Below are positions 34,869-42,910 of a DNA stretch of 64,000 bases, in pieces (the stretch's first letter is position 1; each line of letters begins with the position of its first letter). The notes beneath the pieces are model-generated. The model saw only the letters and a list, made by a program, of their open reading frames with translations. It did not search any database and had not been told where the DNA came from. Location: contig JAJYYH010000009.1 in assembly GCA_021801255.1 (NCBI GenBank), positions 83,536 through 147,535 on the forward strand, in the 5' to 3' direction. This DNA comes from Pseudomonadota bacterium. GTDB lineage: Bacteria; Pseudomonadota; Alphaproteobacteria; Acetobacterales; Acetobacteraceae. Made by a program: the position numbers and the translations under genes.

Positions 34869-35102
34869 TCAGCCGAGCGGGCAGAGGGCGGGCTGATTGT
34901 CGGTATGCGTGACCAGCATGATGCGGCCGGCGTGTGGAGAGGAAATCATCATCAGATCGCCGGGGCTGAGGAGGTCGGCGGCGTCGCAGAAGAAGCCCGG
35001 GGCCACGATGTCCTCGATCGGGTCGGCGCCGGCCTTGTAGTGCCAGAGGGTAAAACCCTGGGCGTAGGACAGCACCGAGAGATTGCGGGTGGCGAGGGCC
35101 AT
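34869..35102 (-). CDS. Small hypothetical protein, 77 residues
   Basis: ATG 35102 is preceded by AAAGGAAG, and the stop abuts the stop of the convergent MBL gene (TGATCA junction). The sequence starts MALATRNLSVLSYAQGFTLWHY and continues with DIVAPGFFCDAADLLSPGDLMMIS. From memory, a similar RNLSVLxYANGFTLWHY opening occurs in small phage or prophage-associated proteins of alphaproteobacteria, but I cannot confirm this. It looks like a small beta-rich domain. The sRNA terminator lies just upstream of it, so it needs its own promoter or read-through. Confidence 0.6.
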   Translation of the reverse strand: MALATRNLSVLSYAQGFTLWHYKAGADPIEDIVAPGFFCDAADLLSPGDLMMISSPHAGRIMLVTHTDNQPALCPLG

Positions 35103-35136
35103 GGCGGGCTTCCTTTTTCACGCATGGGAAAAGCAC

Positions 35137-35172
35137 AAAAAAAGGGCCGCACCGGGGGGTGGTGCGGCCCTT
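35137..35172 (-). terminator. Rho-independent terminator (minus strand)
   Basis: On the minus strand a perfect 12-base-pair stem, AAGGGCCGCACC with GGTGCGGCCCTT (35142-35153 and 35161-35172), has a 7-base loop. It is followed by an uninterrupted run of U (35143 down to 35137). This is the clearest intrinsic terminator in the window. It ends the candidate small RNA and any transcript arriving from the 130-residue orphan gene. Confidence 0.9.
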
Positions 35173-35220
35173 CAGGGTTGGGAAGAAGGAGGAATCAACG
35201 GGCGTATTTCACCCGTTGAT
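35137..35220 (-). ncRNA. Candidate small RNA (~84 nt), possibly SOS-controlled
   Basis: The promoter-predicted start at 35220 is the first base of a perfect 9-bp hairpin (ATCAACGGG / CCCGTTGAT, arms 35212-35220 and 35194-35202, 9-base loop). A single-stranded pyrimidine-rich linker UCCUCCUUCUUCCC (35193 to 35180) follows and contains the anti-Shine-Dalgarno core CCUCC. The RNA ends in a strong intrinsic terminator. No open reading frame with a start codon fits inside. This is the architecture of trans-acting RNAs that block ribosome sites; the function is inference. Confidence 0.6.
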
Positions 35221-35221
35221 A

Positions 35222-35236
35222 GAACTCATATAGAAC
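35222..35236. promoter_or_regulatory. SOS-box-like motif GAAC-N7-GAAC overlapping the sRNA -10
   Basis: GAAC-TCATATA-GAAC reads GTTC-TATATGA-GTTC on the minus strand, matching the alphaproteobacterial LexA site GTTC-N7-GTTC at all eight fixed positions. It covers the -10 hexamer (35227-35232) of the sRNA promoter, where LexA binding would block transcription. Confidence 0.5.
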
Positions 35237-35255
35237 AGAGGATGCTCAGCGTCAA
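35227..35255 (-). promoter_or_regulatory. Sigma-70 promoter of the candidate small RNA
   Basis: On the minus strand TTGACG (35255 to 35250) is separated by exactly 17 bases from TATATG (35232 to 35227). The start predicted 7 bases downstream is A at 35220, the 5' base of the first RNA hairpin. The -35 matches consensus at 5 of 6 positions and the -10 at 4 of 6. Confidence 0.65.
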
Positions 35256-35300
35256 GACTATTTTCCTAAACTTTCTGCCATCTCCCCTCCATGTCCGCGC

Positions 35301-35693
35301 TCAGCCGACGATTCCCTTGACGCGGAGCGGCCACTCCAACCGATCCAACGCTTCCCGCCACAACCGCCAGTCGCAGCGCTCGAGAGCAAAGCCGGGGTTG
35401 GGCGCGCATTGCCGCTCGCCCCAGAGCCGCAGAATGCGGGCATGAACGAGGTCGATGCGGCGGCGGCGATAGAGGGTATCGAGGCATTTCACCACGTCGT
35501 CGGGCTCGCACGGCCGGGCCACGCGGCCGAGGCCGGCGCGCAGGCGGGCGCCGTCGCGCCGCGCGATCAGCGCCGCCATGGTCCAAAACCAAGCTTCCTC
35601 GGCGCTGACGAAGGGGAGGGTGGGGCGGGTCATCATGCTTGTGTCGGGGCGGGCGGAGGGGGTCGGACAGCGGCGGGCGGCGGGGCTGGACAT
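35301..35693 (-). CDS. Hypothetical protein, 130 residues, behind an SOS-box-like site
   Basis: I do not recognise a named family, though the core (CEPDDVVKCLDTLYRRRRIDLVHARILRLWGE and WREALDRLEWPLRVKG, in pieces around 60-125) looks like a conserved Acetobacteraceae protein. It is rich in Arg, Leu and Trp, probably all-helical, and without signal peptide or membrane segment. GGAG seven bases before ATG 35693 supports this start; the first ~20 residues are low-complexity, so ATG at 35636 is an alternative. A GAAC-N7-GAAC motif lies 47-61 bases upstream. A basic, helical profile would suit nucleic-acid binding, but that is only a guess. Confidence 0.6.
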   Translation of the reverse strand: MSSPAARRCPTPSARPDTSMMTRPTLPFVSAEEAWFWTMAALIARRDGARLRAGLGRVARPCEPDDVVKCLDTLYRRRRIDLVHARILRLWGERQCAPNPGFALERCDWRLWREALDRLEWPLRVKGIVG

Positions 35694-35739
35694 GGCGGGG
35701 CTCCTTTGGGCTGGAGACGTTAAGCGGGAGAGGCGTTAA

Positions 35740-35754
35740 GAACAAAGCAAGAAC
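35740..35754. promoter_or_regulatory. SOS-box-like motif GAAC-N7-GAAC between divergent genes
   Basis: GAAC-AAAGCAA-GAAC (GTTC-TTGCTTT-GTTC on the minus strand) matches the alphaproteobacterial LexA operator GTTC-N7-GTTC exactly. It lies 46 bases before the start of the 130-residue orphan and about 140 bases before the S24 repressor-like gene on the other strand. A short inverted repeat CTATC-tgg-GATAG follows at 35754-35766. Confidence 0.55.
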
Positions 35755-35895
35755 TATCTGGGATAGAAAAACCATGAATCGGCACACGTGGCAAGCAGAT
35801 TCAGGCACTTTTTCCTATTCCCCTCGGACTCAATTCCTTGCACACTGGCCTTCACCTCGTCTCGCAGCTCAGCCCCTTTCCCGAGAGCCATGGCC

Positions 35896-36534
35896 ATGAA
35901 ACATGAAGACATCTGGCGGGCGCTTGACACGCTCGCCGCCGAACAAGGTCTTTCGGCCTCCGGCTTGGCCCGCCGCGCCGGGCTCGACCCGACCACGTTC
36001 AACCACTCCAAGCGCCGCATGCCCGACGGTCGCGCCCGCTGGCCGAGCACCGAGAGCCTCGCCAAGGTGCTGATCTCGACCGGCGCCAGCCTCGATGACT
36101 TCACCGCCCTGGTCACCGGCGCGCGCGCCCTGCCTTCCCGCCCCCCCTCCCGGCGCATCCCCCTTATCGGCCTCGCCCAGGCCGGCAGCGATGGCTTCTT
36201 CGATGACGGCGGCTATCCGGTGGGCGGCGGCTGGGACGAGGTGAGCCTCCCCGAGGTCGCCGATCCGCACGCCTATGCGCTGGAAATCAGTGGCGATTCC
36301 ATGGAACCGGTGTTTCGCGATGGCGATATGGTCATCATCTCACCCAACGCCCCGGTGCGCCGCGGCGATCGGGTGGTGGCGCGCACCGGGCGCGGCGAGG
36401 TGATGGCAAAACAACTCGTCCGCCGCTCCGCCCGCCGCGTCGAACTGAAAAGTCTGAACCCGGCCCACCCTGACTACATCTTCGAACTCAGCGAAATCGC
36501 CTGGATCCACCGCATCATCTGGGCGAGCCAGTAG
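35896..36534 (+). CDS. S24 family peptidase / XRE-type repressor (LexA/CI-like)
   Basis: 212 residues. The N-terminal helix-turn-helix domain covers about 1-75 (LSASGLARRAGLDPTTF). The C-terminal S24 domain covers about 86-212. The Ser-Lys dyad is S135 (SGDSMEPVF) and K172 (VMAKQL), and a possible Ala-Gly self-cleavage bond is at A96-G97 (AQAGSDG). This matches the stand-alone S24 repressors of alphaproteobacteria rather than LexA, whose N-terminal domain is a winged helix. ATG 35896 has GAGAG eight bases upstream; ATG 35890 is possible. It lies divergent from an orphan with an SOS-box-like site. Confidence 0.8.
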   Translation: MKHEDIWRALDTLAAEQGLSASGLARRAGLDPTTFNHSKRRMPDGRARWPSTESLAKVLISTGASLDDFTALVTGARALPSRPPSRRIPLIGLAQAGSDGFFDDGGYPVGGGWDEVSLPEVADPHAYALEISGDSMEPVFRDGDMVIISPNAPVRRGDRVVARTGRGEVMAKQLVRRSARRVELKSLNPAHPDYIFELSEIAWIHRIIWASQ

Positions 36535-36558
36535 GGCCAGGGCAGCGTTCCGGCCTTC

Positions 36559-37209
36559 CTATCGCTTTGCGCGGAGGAGAAAAACCGCCTGTTCGCCGAA
36601 CAGATTGGCAAGCCAGGGGGCGCGGCGCCAGGGGGCGCGGTGGCCGGCCTCGTCGGCGGCGAGCCAGCGTTCGACGGCGTAGCCCTCGGCGTGGCAGAGA
36701 TCGAAGAAGTCGCGGATGGTGCAGGGGTGGATGTTCGGGGTTTCGTACCACATTCGGTCCCAGGTCGGGGTCATCGGCATCCGCCCGCGCACAAGCAACT
36801 GCCAGCGCACCAGCCAGTGGCCGAAATTGGGGAAACTCACCACCGCGCGGGTGCCGATCCGGAGCATCTGGCGCAGCACCGCGCGCGGCCGCCCGACCGC
36901 CTGGAGGGTGCGCGAGAGCACGACATAGTCGAAGGCTCCATCGGGATAATGCGCGAGGTCGATATCGGCGTCGCCCTGCATGACCGGCAGGCCGCGCGCC
37001 ACTGCCCGCGTCACCTCCTTCATGTCGATCTCGATGCCGCGCGCGTCGCACCCCTTAGTGCGGAAAAGATGCGCGATCAGCGTGCCGTCGCCGCAGCCGA
37101 TATCGAGCACCCGCGTTCCCGGCGCGATCATGCCGGCGATCAGGTCGAGATCGACGCGCATGTTCTTCGCCACATGCCGCAGCGGCGCGATCCGCGCGGC
37201 GAGGCTCAT
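36559..37209 (-). CDS. metW: Methionine biosynthesis protein MetW
   Basis: A 216-residue SAM-methyltransferase-fold protein. Motif [12 protein letters not shown] is around 36-46, and the C-terminal family segment [17 protein letters not shown] around 155-172 is diagnostic. MetW works with MetX in homoserine acylation, where the methyltransferase fold probably plays a supporting role. It overlaps metX by four bases (ATGA). Frames extending further upstream only reflect the opposite reading of metX. Confidence 0.93.
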   Translation of the reverse strand: MSLAARIAPLRHVAKNMRVDLDLIAGMIAPGTRVLDIGCGDGTLIAHLFRTKGCDARGIEIDMKEVTRAVARGLPVMQGDADIDLAHYPDGAFDYVVLSRTLQAVGRPRAVLRQMLRIGTRAVVSFPNFGHWLVRWQLLVRGRMPMTPTWDRMWYETPNIHPCTIRDFFDLCHAEGYAVERWLAADEAGHRAPWRRAPWLANLFGEQAVFLLRAKR

Positions 37210-38357
37210 GCCAGTCTCGCGTGCTCGGCGCAGCCGGCGAGAAAACCCGAGAGCGCGCGGGCGAGATCGGGCTCGTCGAGCAGGAACGCGTCGTGGCCCT
37301 TGTCGGTTTCGATTTCGACGAAACTGACATTGGCCGCGGCGCGGTTGAGCGCGCGCACCAGGGCGCGGCTTTCCGAGGTCGGGAACAGCCAGTCCGAGCT
37401 GAAGGAGACGAGGCAAAAACGGGTTTTCGTCCCCGCGAAGGCGCTCGCGAGATCATCGTTATGTTCGGCGGCGAGATCGAAATAATCCATCGCGCGGGTG
37501 ATCGCGAGATAGGAATTGGCGTCGAACCGGTGCACGAAGCTCGATCCCTGATGCTGAAGATAGCTCTCGACCTCGAAAATATCGGAATAGGGGCCGAGCA
37601 CCGAAGAGCCCGCGCGCACCCGGCGGCCGAATTTGCGGGTCAGCGCCTGCTCGCTGAGATAGGTGATGTGCGCCACCATGCGCGCGACGGCGAGGCCGCG
37701 CGCCGGCGTCCGCCCGCTTTGCCAGTAGCGTCCCCCCTGCCAGTCGGGATCAGCGAAAATCGCCTGACGGCCGACTTCATGGAAGGCGATGTTTTGGGCC
37801 GAATGATGCGCGGCGGTGGCGATCGGGATGGCGGCGAAAACCGCGTCGGGATAGGTCGCGGCCCATTCCAGCACCTGCATCCCCCCCATCGAGCCACCGA
37901 TCACGGCGAACAGCCGCTCGATGCCGAGATGCGCGATGAGGCGCCTTTGCGCCCGCACCATGTCGCGGATGGTGATGGGCGGGAAATCGGTGCCCCAGAG
38001 CGCCTGGCCGTCGCCCTCTTCGCCGCGCGGGCTGCGCGGTCCGCTTGAGCCCATGCAGCCGCCGAGCACGTTGGCGGAGATCACGAAATAGCGCTCGGTG
38101 TCGATCGCCCGGCCGGGGCCGACCAGAACCTCCCACCAGCCCGGCTTGCCGGTGAGGGGATGGGTCTCGGCAACATATTGATCGCCCGTGAGCGCGTGGC
38201 AGACCAGCACGGCGTTGGCGCGCGCGGCGTCGAGCCGGCCGTAGGTGCGATAGGCGACGGTGAGGCGCGGCAGATGGACGCCGCAATCGAGGGCGAGGCC
38301 CTCCTCGAAAACGACGTGCTGATGCGCGATCGCCAGCGGGCTCAGAACCTGCTCCAT
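37206..38357 (-). CDS. metX: Homoserine O-acetyltransferase MetX
   Basis: A 383-residue alpha/beta hydrolase (EC 2.3.1.31 or .46) that activates homoserine for methionine synthesis. The nucleophile elbow is [14 protein letters not shown]. Other features are [16 protein letters not shown] near 50-65, [12 protein letters not shown] around 100-110, and the Asp/His pair in FSSDWLFPT and [12 protein letters not shown] 38357 begins MEQVLSPLA. It could be acetyl- or succinyl-specific; the sequence alone does not settle this. It shares a 124-base divergent promoter region with the chorismate mutase gene. I saw no SAM riboswitch there. Confidence 0.94.
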   Translation of the reverse strand: MEQVLSPLAIAHQHVVFEEGLALDCGVHLPRLTVAYRTYGRLDAARANAVLVCHALTGDQYVAETHPLTGKPGWWEVLVGPGRAIDTERYFVISANVLGGCMGSSGPRSPRGEEGDGQALWGTDFPPITIRDMVRAQRRLIAHLGIERLFAVIGGSMGGMQVLEWAATYPDAVFAAIPIATAAHHSAQNIAFHEVGRQAIFADPDWQGGRYWQSGRTPARGLAVARMVAHITYLSEQALTRKFGRRVRAGSSVLGPYSDIFEVESYLQHQGSSFVHRFDANSYLAITRAMDYFDLAAEHNDDLASAFAGTKTRFCLVSFSSDWLFPTSESRALVRALNRAAANVSFVEIETDKGHDAFLLDEPDLARALSGFLAGCAEHARLA

Positions 38358-38481
38358 CGCGTTCGTGCATAAGGCGCCGTGGCCCCGCGCGCAACCGCGC
38401 TCCGGGCGCCCGCGGGCGCGTTGGTGGGAGTTTGCAGCGGCGGAGGGTTCGGCTATCAGGGGTCGAGAAGAGACGCGGAAC

Positions 38482-39387
38482 ATGTCCAGCACCGAGACCA
38501 CCAGCCCTCCGCCGAGTGGCGAAACCGAGACCCTGGCCGGCCTGCGCGCCGAGCTGGATGCGATCGATGACATGATTTTCGGCGCGCTTTCCCGCCGCGC
38601 CGCGGTGGTCGAGCGGGTGGCGGCGCTCAAGGGCGGGGCGCTGGCCTTTCGTCCGGGGCGCGAGGCGATGATCCTGCGCCGTCTGCTCGCCCGCGCGAGC
38701 GGCGCCCTGCCGCGCCAGACGGTGGCGCGCGTGTGGCGCGAGATTCTCGCCGGATCGCTTGCCCAGCAAGGGCCTTTTTCCATAGCGGTCTGTGAACCCG
38801 GACCTGGCGAGGCGCTCGGCCTGCTCGCGCGTGGCCATTTCGGTATAGCAACGCCGCTCCGCAGCCACCGCCGCGCGGCCCAGGCGATCGCCGATCTCGC
38901 CAACGGCGCGGCGCAGATCGCCGTCTTGCCGATGCCGGCCGAGGACGATCCGCCGGCGGCGCTGTGGTGGACCGCGCTCGCCCATCAGGAAACGGTCGTG
39001 CCACCCTTGATGCGGGTCCACATCCTCGCCCGACTGCCGTTCTGGGGCTTGCCCTTGCGCTGCCCTGAAGGCGCGCCGCGGGCCGCGGCGCTGGTCGTTG
39101 CCGCCGGCCTGCCCGACCCGAGCGGCGACGACCGCACGCTGTTCGGCTTCGAATTCTCGGTCGAACTGAGCCGCACCCGGCTCGCCCAGCAGATCGCCGC
39201 GGCCGGATTTGTCGCCCATAGCTTTATCCTGCGCCGCGACTCGGGCGCGCCGGTGGCGCAGGCGCTGGTCGATCTCGACGGCTTCATCGCCGAGAACGAC
39301 CCGCGGCTCGCCGCGATCGAAAGCCTCAAGCGTCCGCCGGTGCGGCTTGGCGCCTACGCCGTGCCAATGGAGGAGACCGCGCCATGA
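38482..39387 (+). CDS. Chorismate mutase (AroQ type) with extra C-terminal domain
   Basis: 301 residues. The AroQ chorismate mutase domain covers about 12-92 ([22 protein letters not shown], in pieces, with the typical R-D-R-K pattern), converting chorismate to prephenate. The remaining ~200 residues have a periplasmic-binding-like start ([24 protein letters not shown]) that resembles the layout of prephenate dehydratase. However, I see no convincing dehydratase catalytic TRF motif, so its role is unclear. It is coupled to hisC by a four-base overlap and begins the CM-hisC-tyrC unit. Confidence 0.8.
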   Translation: MSSTETTSPPPSGETETLAGLRAELDAIDDMIFGALSRRAAVVERVAALKGGALAFRPGREAMILRRLLARASGALPRQTVARVWREILAGSLAQQGPFSIAVCEPGPGEALGLLARGHFGIATPLRSHRRAAQAIADLANGAAQIAVLPMPAEDDPPAALWWTALAHQETVVPPLMRVHILARLPFWGLPLRCPEGAPRAAALVVAAGLPDPSGDDRTLFGFEFSVELSRTRLAQQIAAAGFVAHSFILRRDSGAPVAQALVDLDGFIAENDPRLAAIESLKRPPVRLGAYAVPMEETAP

Positions 39388-40481
39388 GCAGCCCGCTTGG
39401 CCCGCGTCCGCGCCCGGAAATTCTCACCATCGCACCCTATATCGGCGGCGAATCGCACCTTGCCGGCGTCAACCGCGTTCTCAAGCTGTCCTCGAACGAG
39501 GGCGCCTTCGGCGCTCCGCCCGGCGCGCAAGCGGCCTATGCGCGGCTCGCCCGGGAGATCTTCCGCTATCCTGACGGCGCGGCGGAGGCGCTGCGCCGGG
39601 CCATCGGGGCACGTTTCGGGCTCGATCCGGCGCGCATCGTCTGCGGCAACGGCTCGGACGATCTGATCTACCAACTGGCGCTTTCCTACGGCGGGCCGGG
39701 CACCGAACTCATCATGACGAGGCATGGGTTTTCCATGTACGCGATCGCCGGGGCCTATGCCGGCTCGCGGGTCGTCAAGGTTGCCGAACACCATCTCACC
39801 GCCGATGTCGATGCCATCCTGGCGGCGGTGTCGCCGGCAACCCGCCTGGTCTGTCTCGCCAATCCCAACAACCCGACGGGCAGCCTACTCGGCGCGGCCG
39901 AGATCGCGCGGCTGCGCCGCGGCTTGCCCGCGGATGTCTTGCTCGTGCTCGATGCGGCGTATGCCGAATATGTTACGCGCGCCGATTACGAACCCGGCGT
40001 GACATTCGTCGATGCCGGCGATAATGTTGTGATGACCCGGACATTTTCGAAAATCTTTGGCCTGGGCGGCCTGCGTCTCGGCTGGGCTTATGCGCCGCCT
40101 GGGGTGATCGATGTGATGAACCGTGTGCGCAACCCGTTCAATACCAACGCCGCGGCGCAGGAAGCGGCGATCGCGGCGCTCAACGAGCCCGGCTGGGTGG
40201 AAAAAAGCCGTGCCCATAACAGCGCATGGCGCGACAGGCTGGGCGCGATGCTCACGGAGGCGGGAATAAAAATCTGGCCGAGCGAGGGCAATTTCATCCT
40301 CGCTGATTTTACCACCCGGGAGCGCGCCGATGGCGCCAACGCGCATCTTCGAGCGAGCGGCATCCTGGTTCGCCCGATGGGCGGCTACGATCTGCCGCAT
40401 TGCCTGCGCATCACCATCGGCACCGCGGCGGAATGCGAGGCGGTGGCGGCTTCTCTGACCGATTTCATGCGTCATGGCTGA
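39384..40481 (+). CDS. hisC: Histidinol-phosphate / aromatic aminotransferase
   Basis: A 365-residue PLP-dependent class II aminotransferase. It has [14 protein letters not shown] near 33-46, [12 protein letters not shown] around 155-166, and the PLP lysine in [18 protein letters not shown] around 215-232. The family can transaminate both histidinol phosphate and aromatic 2-oxo acids or prephenate. Because it lies between chorismate mutase and a prephenate/arogenate dehydrogenase, an aromatic role is likely. It overlaps tyrC by eight bases. Confidence 0.92.
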   Translation: MSSPLGPRPRPEILTIAPYIGGESHLAGVNRVLKLSSNEGAFGAPPGAQAAYARLAREIFRYPDGAAEALRRAIGARFGLDPARIVCGNGSDDLIYQLALSYGGPGTELIMTRHGFSMYAIAGAYAGSRVVKVAEHHLTADVDAILAAVSPATRLVCLANPNNPTGSLLGAAEIARLRRGLPADVLLVLDAAYAEYVTRADYEPGVTFVDAGDNVVMTRTFSKIFGLGGLRLGWAYAPPGVIDVMNRVRNPFNTNAAAQEAAIAALNEPGWVEKSRAHNSAWRDRLGAMLTEAGIKIWPSEGNFILADFTTRERADGANAHLRASGILVRPMGGYDLPHCLRITIGTAAECEAVAASLTDFMRHG

Positions 40482-41361
40482 GCCGCTTTTTCGCCGCCTC
40501 GCGCTGATCGGGGTTGGGCTGATCGGCAGTTCGATCGCGCGCCGGGCGCGGGCACGTGGCGATCTCGCCGGCGAAATCATCGCCTGCGCGCGTACCGAAG
40601 CCACGCGGGCGAGGGTGCGTGAACTCGATCTCGCTGATCGGGTCTTGGAAGATCCGGCGCAAGCGGTACGCGGCGCCGATGGCGTGATCCTCTGCACCCC
40701 GGTCGGTACCTATGGCGCGATCGCCGAAATCATCGCGCCGCATCTGGCGGCCGGCGCGATCGTCAGCGATGTCGGCTCGACCAAGCAATCGGTAATCCGC
40801 GATGTTGGCCCGCATATCCGCCCGGGCGTGCATTTCGTGCCCGCCCATCCGCTGGCGGGAACAGAGCATTCCGGCCCGGATGCCGGGTTCGCCGAATTGT
40901 TCGAGGGGCGCTGGACCCTGCTCACCCCGCCGGACGGGGCCGATCCCGGCGCGGTCGAAAAAATCACCGAATTCTGGCGCCGCTGCGGCGCGATGGTCGA
41001 GACGATGGAAGCCGGTCATCATGACCGCGTGCTCGCCATCGTGAGCCACCTGCCGCATCTCATCGCGTTCACGATCTGCGGCACGGCGGATGATCTCGCC
41101 GATGAAAGCCGGGGCCAGGTGTTGCAATTCGCCGCCTCCGGGTTTCGCGATTTCACCCGCATCGCGGCGTCCGATCCGGTGATGTGGCGCGATATCTTTC
41201 TTAACAATCGCGAGGCGCTGCTGGAAATGCTGGCGCGCTTCATGGAGGACGCGCAGGCCATGGCGCGCGCGGTGCGCTGGGGTGACGGCGGCTATATCGA
41301 GGACAAGGTCGAGCGCGGCCGCAAGATCCGCCATAGCCTGATCGAACTCAACCAGGCCTAA
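40474..41361 (+). CDS. tyrC: Prephenate/arogenate dehydrogenase
   Basis: A 295-residue NAD(P)-dependent dehydrogenase of tyrosine synthesis. The Rossmann motif is [13 protein letters not shown] at 9-21. [11 protein letters not shown] is around 100-110, the catalytic region [16 protein letters not shown] around 120-135, and SHLPHLIAF around 190. It has no ACT or chorismate mutase fusion. It starts inside the last codons of hisC. With that neighbour, a cyclohexadienyl or arogenate-type activity is plausible. Confidence 0.92.
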   Translation: MAEPLFRRLALIGVGLIGSSIARRARARGDLAGEIIACARTEATRARVRELDLADRVLEDPAQAVRGADGVILCTPVGTYGAIAEIIAPHLAAGAIVSDVGSTKQSVIRDVGPHIRPGVHFVPAHPLAGTEHSGPDAGFAELFEGRWTLLTPPDGADPGAVEKITEFWRRCGAMVETMEAGHHDRVLAIVSHLPHLIAFTICGTADDLADESRGQVLQFAASGFRDFTRIAASDPVMWRDIFLNNREALLEMLARFMEDAQAMARAVRWGDGGYIEDKVERGRKIRHSLIELNQA

Positions 41362-41383
41362 AGCGAGACCGAAGCGGGTTCCG

Positions 41384-42832
41384 ATGTTCAGCGCGCCGCG
41401 TCTGCCCCATCTGCCGCCGCCGCCCGAACTGCTCGACAACGCCGCGATGGCGCGCGCCGACGCCCGCGCGGCCGAACTCGGCGTCGCCGGCGAGACGCTG
41501 ATGGAAGCCGCCGGGCGGGCGGTCGCGCGGGCTGTGCGGCGGCGTTTTCCGCCTTGCCGCGTGGTGGTGCTGTGCGGGCCGGGCAATAACGGCGGCGATG
41601 GCTATGTCGCCGCGCGGCTCTTGAGCGAGGCCGGCTGGCCGGTGCGGCTGGCCGCCTTCGCGGCCTCCCGCCCCGGCAGCGATGCCGCGCGTGCTGAGCG
41701 TCTTTGGCGCGGGCCGATGGCGCCGTTCAGCGTGGCGACCGTGGCGCGGGCCGACCTCGTGATCGACGCGGTGTTTGGCGCCGGACTTGCCCGCCCGCTT
41801 GCCCCCGAGATCGGCGCCGTGTTGGCCGCGGCAGGGCGGCTCGTCGCGGTCGATGTGCCAAGCGGGCTCGATGGCACGCTGGGCAGCGCGCGGGGCGCGG
41901 TCACGCCGGCGGTGCTGACCGTGACGTTTTTCCGCCTCAAGCCCGGCCATTTGCTGCTGCCCGGGCGTTCCCTCGTGGGCGAGATCGTGCTCGCCGATAT
42001 CGGCCTGCCCGCGCGCGTGCTGGCGGACATCGCGCCCTCTGCGCATCTCAACCAGCCCGCCCTCTGGCGCCTGCCGCGCCCGCGCCCGGAGGATCACAAA
42101 TATCGCCGTGGCGTGGTTGATGTGCTGGGCGGGGCGATGCCGGGGGCGGCGCTCCTGGCGGCGACGGCGGCGCGCCATGTCGGGGCCGGGCTGGTGACGC
42201 TGCACGCCGAGACCTTGCCGGCGGCGGCCCCTTTCGGGCTGATCCTGCGCCGCGCGGTGCGCGGGACCGCGCTTCCGACGCCGCTCGCCGATCCGCGCCG
42301 GCGTGTCATCGTCGGCGGGCCGGGGCTCGGTCTTGCCGAGGCGCGCGCCTGGGTTCCCGTGATCCTTGCGTCCGGCTCGCCGGTGGTGCTCGACGCCGAT
42401 GCGCTGAGCGCCTTTGCCGGCGCGCCCGAGGCTCTGCGCGGGGCTGCCGTGCTCACCCCGCATGGCGGCGAATTCGCCCGCCTGTTCGGCGCCCCCGGCC
42501 CCGACCGGCTGGGCGCGGCGCGCGTCGCGGCACGCCGCACCGGGGCCGTGGTGGTGCTGAAAGGGGCCGATACCCTGATCGTCGCGCCCGACGGTCGCGC
42601 CGCGCTCAATGCCTCCGCCCCGCCCGCGCTCGCCACCGCCGGGGCTGGCGACGTGCTGGCTGGCATGATCGGCGGGCTGATCGCCCAGGGCATGGCGCCC
42701 TACGAGGCCGCCGCCGCCGCCGTTTTCGTGCATGGCCGCGCGGCGGTGCGGGCCGGAAGCTGGCTGATCGCGGAGGATTTACTCGCGACCCTTGGCGGGG
42801 CGCTCCGCGAGGCGCGCGATTATGCTGGATAA
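41384..42832 (+). CDS. nnrDE: Bifunctional NAD(P)H-hydrate epimerase / dehydratase
   Basis: 482 residues with two repair domains for damaged NAD(P)H. The N-terminal YjeF_N epimerase covers about 15-215 (VVLCGPGNNGGDGYVAARLL, split, and VDVPSGLDGTLG). The C-terminal ADP/ATP-dependent NAD(P)HX dehydratase covers about 225-480, a ribokinase-like fold with VLTPHGGEFARLF and the GAGDVLAGMIGGL nucleotide motif. It is separated from tyrC by 22 bases and could be read from the same transcript. The cofactor-repair function is independent of the aromatic pathway. Confidence 0.93.
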   Translation: MFSAPRLPHLPPPPELLDNAAMARADARAAELGVAGETLMEAAGRAVARAVRRRFPPCRVVVLCGPGNNGGDGYVAARLLSEAGWPVRLAAFAASRPGSDAARAERLWRGPMAPFSVATVARADLVIDAVFGAGLARPLAPEIGAVLAAAGRLVAVDVPSGLDGTLGSARGAVTPAVLTVTFFRLKPGHLLLPGRSLVGEIVLADIGLPARVLADIAPSAHLNQPALWRLPRPRPEDHKYRRGVVDVLGGAMPGAALLAATAARHVGAGLVTLHAETLPAAAPFGLILRRAVRGTALPTPLADPRRRVIVGGPGLGLAEARAWVPVILASGSPVVLDADALSAFAGAPEALRGAAVLTPHGGEFARLFGAPGPDRLGAARVAARRTGAVVVLKGADTLIVAPDGRAALNASAPPALATAGAGDVLAGMIGGLIAQGMAPYEAAAAAVFVHGRAAVRAGSWLIAEDLLATLGGALREARDYAG

Positions 42833-42910
42833 GCAACTGACACGGGTCTTTCTCTGGCGCCTGTCGCGGCCGGCGCTATGATGGGAGGAATGTCATCAGA
42901 GGTCGCTGCC

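Noticed and set aside
35186..35236. Minus-strand reading YEFYQRVKYAR followed by stop, looking like a protein C-terminus
   Set aside because: The frame has a stop 16 codons before the final stop and no start codon between; the region is better explained as promoter plus RNA hairpin.
38358..38481. Possible SAM riboswitch upstream of metX
   Set aside because: I could not find the conserved SAM-II or SAM-I core; only a 14-base GC palindrome (38406-38419) is visible.
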